Part shown: positions 22,615 through 34,247 of the stretch, piece after piece
Layout of the letters: each line of letters starts with the position of its first letter
Numbering within the stretch: the first letter of the stretch is position 1
Source of the DNA: Mesostigma viride
Taxonomy: Eukaryota; Streptophyta; Mesostigmatophyceae; Mesostigmatales; Mesostigmataceae
Length of the DNA stretch: 64,000 nt
Assembly (NCBI GenBank): GCA_009746045.1
Contig: RPFO01000067.1
Location: forward strand, 23,501-87,500
Direction of reading: 5' to 3'
Notes under the pieces: generated by a model
Database searches by the model: none
The model's input: the letters and a program-made list of their open reading frames with translations, nothing else
What the model was told of the DNA's origin: nothing
Position numbers and translations under genes: made by a program

Positions 22615-23234
22615 TGGAGTTAACGTAAAGGATTTACGTTAGATGGATAGAGATTGTTACGCTCTTTCCAACGGCACCTTGAACGCCTCATTTGGTTAAG
22701 GAACGTAATTAAGTTATGACGTTTCCTAGGCTGTGCCGACAGTACCCGGCGCGCCACTGTGGGCGCGTACGGACACAGGATGTACAAGTGTCACTTTGAT
22801 AGTCCGCAGGACGTTGACAGGACTTGTACAGGACTTGATGGTCAATTGATAGGTAGGCGTGCTGTAGCGCGCCAGGACCTATGAGACAATTGATGCTGAC
22901 TAGTGTACGGATAGGTCCACAGGACTAGCCGTATGGACAATTGATAGATCTGCGCGCCAAAGGCGTGCCAGAGTCTGTGTAATCAATTGATTGACAGTTC
23001 AGCTGTGACAGTGCAGCTGAATACTTGGACGCGTCCCTAGCAAGCTATATGAGTGACTTGGTCACACCGGGACGCTAGTTCTTGCGTGCACGTTCTCTTG
23101 GCACTGCGACCCTGTCGTCTGTGCTGCGTGCAGTCTTGGAAGTGACGTGACTTACGTCTGTGTTTCCTTGTTATTAATAAAGGCAACTTCCTGCAAGAAC
23201 CATGGCGGAATTCGTGGCATTCTCACCCTCACAA
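22615..23234 (+). repeat. 3' LTR of the Copia element
   Basis: Matches 298-914 with one substitution and two short indels seen by eye. Followed by the target duplication CTTGT. Confidence 0.93.
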
Positions 23235-23239
23235 CTTGT
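23235..23239. repeat. Copia target-site duplication (right, CTTGT)
   Basis: Repeats 293-297. The LINE ORF1 sequence continues directly after it. Confidence 0.88.
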
Positions 23240-24440
23240 TGCTAAAGCTGTGCCGCGATGCATGGTGGAGGTGGTGGAGGTGGCGTGGTGCTTGAGCAGC
23301 CAGGTCCGCCCAGGTCTGCATGGGTGGGATCGAGGGGCATCGCCGGTTGGGCCAGCGGGGGCTGGCTTGGCGGCAATGTCCATCACCGCCTGGGCGGTGA
23401 TACCTGCGGTGTTCTGCATGCACTCCGGATGGCGATGGCGGTGTCCTTGAGGCGTTGGTCGATGTCAAGGAGCTGGGTCTTGAGGGCGGCGGTGGAGGTC
23501 GGAGGTGGCAGTGGAGGTGGAGGCGAGGAGGGTGGAGGTGGAGGTGACCGGGTGGTGGAAATGTGAGGGAGCTTGACAGTAGCCAGCCAGCATGCCTCCC
23601 ATTGCCGCCACACCTGTGGCAAGGGGGGTCACGCGTGCTGCTCGAAAGCTGGCATGCCTGCAGGGTGCGGACGATGGATTCTGTCGCGACGGTTGGAGGG
23701 GGGGGGCAGAGCTCGTCTTCGGAACACCCGAGGAGGGAGCAGATGGCAAGGCGCTGGAGCTCAGGGCGGCTCGAGCGAAGAACACGCGGGAGATCTTCGG
23801 CGGTGTTGCAAAGAGTGCCATTTGGCCAGCGGCCATCTTTGTGGGAGATGAGGTGCCAGCACAGCCTGGGCTACAAGCGAGGCGTGCGTGCCGAAAAACA
23901 CGTCTTCCATGAATTAAGACCGATCCTGGGCTTCGATTCCAGTACGCAGCCATACATGCGTTGCATGATGTCAGAGCTCGTCCCAGTGCGGCTCGGCATG
24001 TGCACCTGGCGACGTACTGCGCTTAGGCTCAGGCGATGCAGATGGCGAGGCAAGCCCGGGGGGGTGCTGGGCAACCACCATGCAGTGCGGGACTGCTGCC
24101 GTCACCGCGCTGCCTTCCGGACCCGGAGGGCGAAGCTGCAGCCGGAGCTGCAGACGTATTTTCATTGCTTAACGCAGCCGCCAGGCTGCGTTGCGTAGAT
24201 GAGCGTTTGCTCGTCATATATTGCGTAACAGCTTCGGAAAATTATATCAGTGTGTGCGTCCTAGAAATTAAGACGAAGCGATTGTGATATTCACAGCCGA
24301 ATTCGGTGCCCAAACGTGAAAGTTATGAGCTCCCCCGTCAGCCATGGCACCCACGTGACGCTGTCACGTGCTTATTAATTCATTCATTCATTAATTAATT
24401 AGTGGCTACCTCGTGGCTCGTGGCTCGTGGCTCGTCCAAC
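23240..24440 (-). mobile_element. LINE ORF1 relic, 5' part (continuation of 1-297)
   Basis: Starts at a point matching 48945-48955 (TGTGCCGCGAT...) and parallels 48955-50150. The minus strand encodes proline- and alanine-rich ORF1 N-terminal sequence (SAAPAAASPSGSG) and a repeated CGTGGCTCGTGG 5' motif near 24410-24435. Frames are broken. Confidence 0.7.
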
Positions 24441-25062
24441 ACTCAAGCCAACTCTATTCTAAGCTCTCTACCCTAGGGGTCCTCTTAGCTATATAGCGTG
24501 CTTCCCGCGTGTTTGCAAACGCGGGCGCTTCCCCACGGGAGGGGGCTCGTTGTCCTCTATGACCTGGGCCCACTTGGCCTTGTCCATCATCTTATTCCAA
24601 ATCACGGAGAGGCCTATATAGGCCCCCCATGTCCTCTACTAGCTGCACTTTGAAGGTGCGGGCCTTGCGGCGTCGAGCATTGCGGGGCCCGGCCCATGCA
24701 CGTAAGGAAGTGCCGGCCAGGTTGAGCTGGGCGCAGTCACGCGGGGGGGCTATTAATTAATTAATTAATTATCACCATCACTCCGTTGGGAGTAAATGTA
24801 GCACATATCCCTGAGAAGGGGCATATGGCTTTCTTCATTCTAGGCTGTACTTCATGCAAGGGTGGGAATGTAAGCTACCCCTGCTCTAGGTGCACCAGGG
24901 CACCTGCCCCCTCATGGTCTATCACGCTATGCCCGGGTAAGGGGGGGAGCATGCCATGTGGGGGAAGATCATCATGGCTATACGAGAGCTAGGGCATGGC
25001 TTCTCAGCAGGAGGGACTCCCTGCATGGGCACTGCATAATTAAATAAAGCTAGGCATCATCT
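24441..25062 (-). mobile_element. LINE C-terminal and 3' end fragments
   Basis: 24480-24740 parallels 26120-26390 (RT C-terminus and PPPVGKR-type tail). 24750-24770 is a (TTAA)n tail. 24780-25060 is another minus-oriented 3' end (CTCCGTTGGGAGTAAATGTA, GAGAAGGGGCATATGGC) that recurs at 43740 and 47878. Confidence 0.7.
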
Positions 25063-25362
25063 GGAGGTCCCAGCCCAGTTTGAGCACCGCATCCACTCTC
25101 TCTCCCGTCTTTGGACTGCCATGCAGGACAAGACGCGGTGGAAGAAGATTGTCAAGGCGCACACGCCCGACCCCGTGGGCAAGCCACCTCCCCCCAGGCG
25201 GCGGAGGCGTTTTGATGAGTAGTGTAGTTAGGATTTTCTAGACTAGATAGCTTAGAGTTAGGTTAGTTCGATTACGCGGCTTCCTCCACCCCATCCATCA
25301 TGGAATATGTGCTACATGACCTCCCCACGGAGGCATGTTATAATTTAATTTAATTTAATTTA
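25063..25362 (+). mobile_element. LINE RT C-terminus and 3' end, plus orientation
   Basis: Encodes SQPSLSTAS-free RT tail type QFEHRIHSLSRLWTAMQDK (25074 onward) to a stop near 25222, then 3' UTR and an (AATTT)n tail at about 25340-25362. Similar to 50195-50500. Confidence 0.75.
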
Positions 25363-25390
25363 ATCATCTGGAGGGTAGCTCATCATAGGC

Positions 25391-25416
25391 ACACATCAAA
25401 GAGACAACCAACACAT
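25391..25416 (-). mobile_element. 14-bp remnant insertion with 6-bp target duplication
   Basis: ACACAT at 25391-25396 and 25411-25416 flank CAAAGAGACAACCA, the reverse complement of the SINE-like 3' end. The related LINE sequence at about 16428-16446 lacks these 20 bp and reads GGCACACATGTACATG. Confidence 0.85.
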
Positions 25417-25935
25417 GTACATGACTAAAAAGGCTAGGCCTCAGCTGGTATAGTGCCTGTAGTAGGCGGGCATGTACAAGGCCACTGTCTAACTCTTCTA
25501 CACTACTGCTGCTGTATTCCCCTAGGCTGGGGCTGGAGTCGCTGGGGCCGCGGTGGTCGAGGGGGTCGCGTGCCAGGGCTTGTGGCCGACGTAGATGGCC
25601 GCCCCCTTCCAGTACACCGGCTGGCCCGCCTTGGTCTGCCGGAGCTGGAGGTATTAAAAATTAAATTAAATTATAACATGCCTCCGTGGGGAGGTCATGT
25701 AGCACATATTTCATGATGGATGGGGTGGAGGAAGCCGCGTGATCGAACTATCCTAACTCTATCTAGAAAAGCCTAACTACACTACTCATCAAAACGCCTC
25801 CTCCGCTTGGGGGGAGGTGGCTTGCCCACAGGGTCGGGCGTGTGTGCCTTGACAATCTTCTTCCACCGCTCCTTGTCCTGCATGGCAGTCCAAAGACGGG
25901 AGAGAGAGTGCTGGAGGTATAGGGGGGGGCTATAC
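25417..25935 (-). mobile_element. LINE fragments (ORF1 C-terminus zone and a second 3' end)
   Basis: 25500-25655 parallels 16550-16690. 25655-25680 is an AAATTAAATT tail joined to the core CCTCCGTGGGGAGGTCATGT. 25780-25910 (minus) encodes the RT tail VGKPPPPK-like region. Confidence 0.65.
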
Positions 25936-25937
25936 CA

Positions 25938-26681
25938 TTAATTAATTCATTAATTGGACTCGTGCTCCCGTTGAGGAGTCACGGAGCATTAACCCCGATG
26001 GATGGATGGGTGGGTGCAAACAGTCCTACCGGTCTAATCTATCTACATCAGCTACATACAACATCTATCTAAACAATTAACATAACTAGCTACTACATCT
26101 ATCTAAGCAACAGCACGCTACCCTAGGGGAGCTGTCCAGATGGCGTGCCTCCCGCGGGTTTGCACACGCGGGCGCTTCCCCACGGGAGGGGGCTCGTTGT
26201 CCTCTATGACCTGGGCCCACTTGGCCTTGTCCATCATCTTTTTCCAAATCACGGAGAGGCCTAGGCCCCCCATGTCCTGGACTAGCTGTTCTTTGAAAGT
26301 GCGGGCCTTGCGGCGTCTAACATCACGGGGCCCGGCCCACGTCAGGAGGTGGCGGCCAGGCTGGGCTGGTCGCAGTCCAGCGGGGGGGCCAGGTGAGGTG
26401 TCTACCTGGTTGGTGCGAGCTAGGTGCCCTACGAGCTGCAGGCGCCGCTGCTTGATGGTGCTGGTGATATATGGCATGCCAAGGTACAGGTCCTCATTGC
26501 GGACGTGCGCAGCATGTAGCCTACACAGAAAATGGATCGCAGCATGTTGGTGACCGCGCCGTCTAGCTGGCGGGCCATGTCGGCGGTAAGGGTCCATGTC
26601 TCGGCCCCATACGTGAGAACTGGAAGGACGAGGACCTTGAACAGGTCCTGTTTCTCGATCTTGCCCAGGGGCTTGCGCCAA
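25938..26681 (-). mobile_element. LINE RT C-terminal domain fragment with 3' end
   Basis: The minus strand 26118-26681 reads RNEDLYLGMPYITS...RRLQLVGHLART...VIWKKMMDKAKW and ends GKRPRVQTRGRHAI with a stop. A 3' UTR with GTGCTCCCGTTGAGGAGTCA and a TTAATTAATT tail follows near 25940-25960. It is 5'-truncated and lacks the catalytic YADD. Confidence 0.82.
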
Positions 26682-27062
26682 ATTAATTAATTAATTAATT
26701 AGACTCGTGCTCCCGTTGGGGAGTCACGGAGCATTAACCCCGATGGATGGATGGATGGGTGCACACATTCCTACCGGTCTAATCTATCTACATTGGCTAC
26801 ATACTACATCTATCTAACAACATTCTAACTACAAATCTAGGCAGCCGCACGCTGCCCTAGGGGGAGCTATCTAGCGTGCCTCCCGCGGGATCGCACACGC
26901 GGGCGCTTCCCCACTGGGGGGGGCTCGTTGTCCTCTATGACCTGGGCCCACTTGGCCTTGTCCATCATCTTCTTCCAAATCACGGAGAGGCCTAGGCCCC
27001 CCATGTCCTTGTTGCGCCAAATGGCCCGGAATTGGCGTATAACGCGTGCCAGGCAAGGGAGA
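26682..27062 (-). mobile_element. Second LINE 3' fragment, same orientation
   Basis: (TTAA)n at 26682-26700, core CTCGTGCTCCCGTTGGGGAG and ORF2 tail sequence to about 27000 repeat the preceding copy with small changes. Confidence 0.75.
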
Positions 27063-27131
27063 TGCGGTGGTCCACATCGCTATACCATGGTCCGGATTCT
27101 CACGATTTCTGGCCTGCGCTGGTTGTCTCCT
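27063..27131 (+). mobile_element. SINE-like 3' fragment
   Basis: TACCATGGTCCGGATTCTCA to GGTTGTCTCCTTG (ends 27131). Left junction inside LINE sequence GGTCCACATCG. Target duplication unclear. Confidence 0.65.
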
Positions 27132-27264
27132 TGATAGATCGATTGTGGCCAGGATCATAATTGTCTCACTTAATGGTATATTAACGAGATATTCTGATTT
27201 CCTAAATTTGGCACGCCGCAAATAGTGAAAACCATTTGCGTTCAGTGCCGGTCCGCGGAAAACG

Positions 27265-27375
27265 CGATCTGCAAATGAATCCAGGCCGGAATCGAACTGG
27301 GGACCTCGAGATCGCACCCACTTTTGCTGACTATAGGACGGACGTCTCTTGACCCTAAGGCATCGCCAGCTGACA
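27265..27375 (-). other. tRNA-like sequence, possible SINE head
   Basis: On the minus strand CAGTTCGATTCCGG fits a Pol III B box (GGTTCGANTCC) and lies about 60-70 bp after a GCTGGCGATGCCTTA stretch that loosely fits an A box. I could not fold a convincing cloverleaf T stem. A tRNA-derived SINE head is likelier than a working tRNA. Confidence 0.3.
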
Positions 27376-27673
27376 CCTACAGTCCAACCGCAAAAGCTGG
27401 TTCTCCTGTCCGGGGAGTGATGCAAGCCAGTCGGATTTGTACATACTAGATAAATCATTCGAGATCTGTGTGTGTAGGAGTACTACACACGTGTCCACTC
27501 GAGACTTGTTTAGTCTCGAAACGTGAAACGGGCTGAACACGGCTGGAACCTTCTTAGAAGGGGGCGTAGCCGGTACTATTGAGATCAGCCAAACGCCTTG
27601 TTCGTTGAAATTATGGCTTGCTAATGCTAGGAGATATATTCAAATGTTTTGCGAAGTGCAGATCGAAGACAAC

Positions 27674-27713
27674 ATCATTCGTAGTATCAAGGAGACAACA
27701 TCATTAGTAGTAT
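27674..27713 (-). mobile_element. 12-bp remnant insertion with 14-bp target duplication
   Basis: ATCATTCGTAGTAT (27674-27687) and ATCATTAGTAGTAT (27700-27713) flank CAAGGAGACAAC, the reverse complement of the SINE-like 3' end. One mismatch in the duplication. Confidence 0.75.
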
Positions 27714-29170
27714 AGATGCAATCACGCGGCTGCGTGCTTATAAATGACACAGCTCGCTTCATGCAAACTGTTTGGAGGACGGCAACTCGGCAAGAGAATA
27801 AACCGTGCAGACACATGCGTGACGTACCAGGTCGAGGCGTCAGCCTGCATGCATGGCCCACCATGCTCATCGTCATGGCACAATAATGCAATAACAGATG
27901 CTAAGTTTACGCATCCATGGGTGCTGCACCGATCCCATGTGCATTCCATAAAAAATTGTAAGCGACTTCGCGTTAGCGAAAGCCTACAAACGACAGGAAC
28001 TGCAGCACCCGCCACACCAAGTTAAATCCAGCTTTCTGCTCGAGCGCATATCGTTCCCATGGAATCTGCATCGCAATTGCATAGCTCATCCCGTCTTGTA
28101 GGCCAATTGCCGGCTGCAACATCGGTCGCCGCTGCATGCAATCCGACACCTGCCACATGGCACCGTTTGATCTCGGCACCCCCTCCCAAGTCCAAATGCT
28201 GGAGAATTGTCCCAGCACGGAGAGCAGGTTTTGACGTGCCATGGCAGGAATCGGCGGCAAACAAATCGCCCCCTCCCCCCCACCGCCCGCAGCCTCGTTG
28301 CAGGCATGCCGCGCCAGCGTGAGCGGCACGTGCTGGAGTATCCCAGCCTGACATGTAATGAGGCGGCTATTAGCGGCATGAAGGCAACAACCTGTCTCCA
28401 GTAAAGCCGTTCATCCAAAGCTTCCTTGCCCCAAAGAAAAAGTCACACAGCATTCATGCTGCCGTGTGCAGGGGCAGTCACAGCTGCAAGCGCTGGCCCC
28501 TGGGGTACGTTACCAGGCGGGCAGGCGCTCTACCATCCGTCACTGTAGCTGGTCCACCAACTGCACACAATATCACGCACGGAGCGACAGAGGGAGCGAC
28601 GGACATAGTTGCGACAGCCAGCGGTTGCCGCGTCGGCATTCCCACGTGAGCATGTTAACCCACAGAACATTTCGGGATGATCAGGATACAACACCACAGA
28701 ACGCGCTCGTTCACCGCCGGGGTCCCTTTTGCTGAGTACTAGCGTCCACAGCATCACTGACAACAGGCTGCGAATGCTGCCTGATCATGCACATGGAAAA
28801 ACAACTCAGGACTCTCAAATAGATGATCATGGTGCTCAAATCAACAATCATCATGGGCACCCCGAAAGGCTCGTCGTTGCCAACCAGCAGGGAATATGCA
28901 ACCCATACACGCGGGCCCTATTGTGGCGCATACACATATGAGCCAAGAGGTAGCGCCTCACGGTGGCACGTGCCCCAATTGTTGAAAGAGAGTTGATAGA
29001 AATGTGGCTCTTCTCTTGCTCACACGATTACGTGGCTGAGGATAACCTGGCATCAAAACGGTGACACGACCAAGACTGCATGGCAAGCATTACCCGACTG
29101 TGCATCAAACAAAAATGCTTGATGTGGACCATGTCGCGCCGCAACAGTATTCCTAACTTGACATATATAC
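27714..29170. other. Intergenic region downstream of TIM23
   Basis: Open frames overlap on both strands. The minus frame 27973-28329 (ending QKAGFNLVWRVLQFLSFVGFR) looks the most protein-like but has no known domain or convincing splice partners. No gene is called. Confidence 0.35.
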
Positions 29171-30981
29171 CTATCCATACCTGACGGTCCTGACCCACCC
29201 TGTCCGTCCTGCGACCAAGGCACTAATGCCAAGCACGAGCTGCCAAATGTCAACCCGACCTGTTGGAGAAAAAAAGCGCATGAACTAGCGCACGTACATG
29301 CTTCCCCGCTGTCAAGGCCGCCGCCGCAAAGCCGCCAGTAATTCCCGCAACGGCAGCCGTCCGCGGCCCCGCTGGCGTGTGCCAAGCATCGAGCGGTGCA
29401 TCAATAGGAGCAGCGAATTAAGGTTTATAGGATGAGAGTTTGTACACACACAAGGCCCCGTGTGCGCGGTGCACGAGCAACGACCCCGTATGCATGTTGG
29501 TGGCCAAAACACACCGGCGCAGGACAACGTACGTGCCCGGTAGACTGCGTGGCAGGATCCCCGCGCCGACCTCACCCCGCCCTGCTACCCGGCTACCCTA
29601 GCCCAAGCCCTAGGAGCTCGGTAGTAGAACAATGGCTCTGACCGGCCAGACTAATACCCAACAGACAATACCCAGAATAATAATGGAGTAATACCCAGCA
29701 GACAATACCAAGTATAATAACAGAATAATACCCCGCAGGGCAGATTATTCTACTATTACCATTTACGGCGCAGAAGCCAGCAAGGTATGCCTGCCAAGCA
29801 AGCCGCCTCAAGCCAAGATATGGCCACAACAACAAAGTACATGCCTCACACTTCACCATAACAGTGATGGCTTGCGAACAGTATCTCACCATCTACGCCT
29901 GTACAATACACACACTGCAGGAAACTCGCTAAACACCACCAAGACATTAAAATTAAAACAGGCGGATTCAAGGTTACCGCTACTACTGGCACTAGGGCAA
30001 CTTGCGTGCATGTGCACGACTGCCTAACGCACTAATCACATGCGCCAGTGCAACGTGAGGCAAACCCATGGGCACGCCAGGTATTCCTTGTTCCACAACC
30101 GTGCTCACACCGGCAGGGATCTGTGCGCTGTCTGTGATCATCGCCCCTCATGGCAGGGGTCATGCTCAGGATAGCGGTGGCAGCGACGATGCTGGTGGGA
30201 ACAAGAAGCGGCCCACACTGTCTGTCCCTCCCCCCCTCGTGCATACCTGTCATTTTGTAGAGGGCGCCTGTGCCCGCCCCTGACACAATTGAGTTCAGGA
30301 TGTCGTCCTCATCTGTCAAGTACGTGAAATGGGGCGTACGGATTTTCGAAAAAGACATGCAAACAAGCGACAATCAGCATCCCCAGGAAGCTGAGGACAC
30401 AGCACAGTGAACCCTGTGCTACACGGTACCTGAACTGGGTAGGCTACCCCAAACTACAGCTGACCCATCTGTCCATGCGCATGTGCCTCACAGGGCTCGA
30501 TGAGCAGTCAATATCTTCTGCCCCAACCGGCAGATGCCACGCAGATGATTGAGGCAGTCGAAGGTAACAACAACCTCACCATTTCAATAGACCCACTGAC
30601 CACACCAGGTACCTGCCCACCACGGTTAACCAGCCCACACTGTCATAACCTACCGAATCCGTTCTTCCCCCAAAGTGGGCACAGCTCTCCCTCTTGATGC
30701 CCGGCCCCTGTTGTTACCCCCTCTAGCGTATGATCACCACTCAAGCCCTGCGCCGGCACGATCCTGACAGATGCGGGCACCCACCCCGCAGCCAGCTGAC
30801 CACATTCTCGAAGTTGGCGTAAAAAAGACCTGCACGGCAAGGGAACACGGATGATGAGGGGACCGTGGGGGTAGGGGTGGGGGTGGGCACACCTTGATCA
30901 GTTGCGTGACGAATTTGCTTCTAACGACGAAAATTTATTCATCCCCCCTTGAAAACACACGCGCACACAGACACACACACA

Positions 30982-31031
<50 letters not shown>

Positions 31032-34000
31032 GACACCAGGGATAGGCCAGGCAAAGAGGCCATGGTAGGACGAGGTGCACTTGCGGGCTTATAGCACAGG
31101 TTGGTGGGATGAGGTGCACTTGTGAGGTTGGCTACAGCACAACAGGAGGGCCGAGGAAGAGAGCAGGACCCCTACACACCCGTCCGTGACGCCGACACTA
31201 GAGCAAGATCAGGACCACAACGACGAAAGGGTGGCGATCTACGGACCACACCCGCAAGGATGAGCAATCAGAGAGGACGACGGCTTGCTTCCTGCTTGCC
31301 CCGTGCCTGCCAGGCCAGCAGGGTGATGGAAGATTTCGACCAACCTCACCAACCACACACCAACCACACGAACGCTGTGCTGGGGAAGTAAACCAAACAA
31401 CATCACCGCACGAAGGCACAGGAAAAGTAGGCCCCTCCCATGCTGGCAGGACGGCCTGCTGGGGTAGCAGGCAGACCACCGGCCCACGTCGCATGCCATC
31501 ATGCCCAGAAGGTAACCAACCACCCAGGTAACCAAACATGTGCGCCGATCACACAATCGCATGCATTAGCGCGCAGCACCCCGAGTAGTATTGCAGGGAC
31601 CAACTTACCCAGGACCCCCAGCGCGTTGCCCAGTCGGCGCCCCGTGTGGCCTGCTTCGTTGAGGACCCTGCCAGGTAGCATGGGAAGGGCGCGCAGAAGA
31701 GGGAGTGACAGAACGCATGTGTGGATACGTCAGCGGCTACAGAGCATGAGCGGGTACATCAGCAGAGCACGATCCAGAGAGGGTGACCACTTGAGTGTGA
31801 CTGTGTGTTGCCGCATGCGTAAGACCAGGCAAGACCAGACGTTAGGTATGCCTTCTGGACCACCACGCCACTAGATTTAGAAAATTATTGGCATGATGTA
31901 TCGGCTCACACAGACAAGCTGTGCAGACAAGCCATGCTGTGTTCATGAACCGCAGCATGCCATCAATAGCTGTGGGCTAATGTTGCATGCCAAAGACATG
32001 CCCGCCATGTGGACAGCCCAAAGGGCATGCCTGACATGTGGAAAGATCATACCCACCGCGGCCAGCAAAAGCGCGAGACCATGCTGGCCGTTGCAGAACG
32101 CTCCATGCACGGCACTACATGGCACGGCCACCGCATGCACACATAGCTTCTGTCTGCCGCCATGTCCAGCACTACACAGCTGCTCCGCATGCTCACCCCC
32201 TGTACTGTGAGCCCTGTGCTGCGAGCCAGGCCAGGGACATGACGAGTGCAAGCCCAGCAAACCCAGGTCTCATGGCCTAACCAACACATCTATGGACACA
32301 GCCTCGGGAGCAACAACCTCCCTGCCATCACACACCAAGCCTGCCACAAGCAGCTGCAATTGCCCACACACGACGCACGCGGGCCATCGCCAACCACCAC
32401 CGTCGACGCTGCTAACGCCCGATACCGGCTCTACGAAGGTGACACATCGATGGCTTGTACTTATGCTGGGAAGCACGCCGCACAGAAAATGGGGTACGGT
32501 GGTCTTTTTGTGCGATCACGCGCACACTGGCATTCACCTTGTCCAACCGCCCCGCATGCTCTGTAACATCCCTGTACCACTGTGGTAACTGCTCCTAGGA
32601 GCAAAGGGATTGATGAATGGATGCATCCCCGTATCGTGTGGTATTTCCCCCCCACGATTGGGTGAATGAATCCATGCATGAATGCACCCACCGGTTCACG
32701 CGCAGCTTGGTGGTGTCCACCACCGCGAGCTCCGGTTTAGACCGCAGGCCCGTAATGCCGCCGTACGCCCCCCCCGCGAGTGCGCCCGTGAGGAAGCCGA
32801 TGCCGACGTAGTAGGATATGTTCTCGCCCCACCCTCTCCGGTGCACGGCGGCCTCCTCGGAGAACAGGAACCTGGCGTACACCCAGGGACCAGGGGGGGC
32901 ACAGGGGGGCATGGCAGCGAGCGGGGTACAGGGGCCACGCGTGGTCACGTATCGATGACGACGTTGTATGCATCAAGGAAGATAGATGCACGGCCACTTG
33001 ATTCCGTCACGACTCCACGTCCCGGCACACATCCTGCTAACAAGCATCGTGAGGCCCCCCCACCCTACCCACAAAGCCCACTGACCCCATCACGCCGCTT
33101 GCCCCACCGCACCGCTTGTGTGCCTGGTACCAACGTCACTGTGTGCCCATCCATATCAACTACAAAATGTGTCGCGCTGGTCGACATAGATAGTTGATGC
33201 CATTGGCTGAGAAAACAGTGGGAAGGAAGCTCGCGCGACCCGCCCTGGTGATGGCAGGGACAGGCGCGGTGTGACAGTGGTGATTGAAGAAAAAAGAAGG
33301 GTGAAATAGATTGCCACTGTGTTACATTCGGCATGAAAACACCATGTCACACCCTGCAGCAAGCCAGGCACACGGGGCTGAGCAAATAAATGCGCCACAG
33401 GGAAGAGGGCATACACTCTTCCTTCTGCTTGCTTGTCCCACTTAACACACAACCGACCGCCACACGGCAGGCAGGAAACGTACTCGGGTGCTTCAGGCAG
33501 CTGGTACTGGTACAGCTTGTTCACTGTACGGGCGTCGATGTCATGATAGGGATTGTACAGCCGCGGGCCAGCTCCTTCGCTAATGCCAGCACCCGTCCCT
33601 GAACGTGACGTACGAGGTGGAGTAGCAAGGAGCACAGAAGCATGGGTTCATCTGGACCATGGCCCAGGGCGAGAGCCGAATGTTGCTAGTCCGTCTTAAC
33701 CTATATGACCAGGATGTCAAGAATGCTCCAGAATTCGGTGCGCCCCATCAAGGTATGCCCGGAAGGCAGCCGAGCGCAGTCAATAGTGTCAAGGAGTATG
33801 ACCGAATGCCTATCTGGGTTCAACAACGTGCACTCTTCTTTCGGCGAAAGCAGTCTACGACGAGAAAACAGCCACCCAGACGCATTCGTCACAGAAAAAT
33901 AGATGTTGACAATATTAGGGGAATGACGGATAGTGCAATACATCGGGGGTGCTTAATATCCGTAGCCATGGGCTCATGTCGCCATACGGTAGGAAGCTTT

Positions 34001-34247
34001 CTAGAACCAAGTGGGTCAACCAGATATCCAAATAGATCGTCCATGCTTACTTTGCCAGATTCACCCCTAAACCCTGCAAAGCCTACCAACCTGAACTAGT
34101 GGGAATTGACTCCAATTCCAAATCAGGCAGCGCCGCAGTCTGTTGAAATAAACCGCCTGGAGCCGGTGCGCTCGCAGCTTTCTCAGGTGCTGCGATCGGA
34201 GCAGCAGCATCTTTCGTATCCTTGCTGCGCCGCCATAGCCACGACAT
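29171..34247 (-). CDS. TIM23: TIM23-like mitochondrial inner membrane translocase subunit, 8 exons
   Basis: Exons on the minus strand, all with GT-AG borders and matching phases: 34247-34091, 33598-33484, 32871-32692, 31667-31609, 30829-30785, 30312-30247, 29371-29294, 29259-29171 (about 262 aa). TIM23 forms the channel core of the presequence translocase. Seen: an N-terminal extension of about 55 residues (MSWLWRRSKD...); RLYNPYHD and LPEAPEFLFSEEA; RRGWGENISYY; glycine-rich Tim17/22/23 helices (GIGFLTGALAGGAYGG, SGAGTGALYKMTAGPRTA, GGFAAAALTAGKH). This pattern fits plant and algal TIM23. The last exon and its stop (29171) are the least certain, because the C-terminus beyond TAGKH has no clear counterpart. 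It is divergent from LUC7. Introns contain a CA microsatellite. Confidence 0.88.
30959..31029 (+). repeat. (CA)n microsatellite in a TIM23 intron
   Basis: About 70 bp of nearly pure CA between the exons ending at 31609 and starting at 30829. Confidence 0.95.

Noticed and set aside
28460-29060. Gene between TIM23 and the LINE nest
   Set aside because: Open frames on both strands lack domains and convincing splice sites.
30500-33900. Many plus-strand open frames across TIM23
   Set aside because: They overlap the reconstructed minus-strand exons and GC-rich introns and show no motifs.
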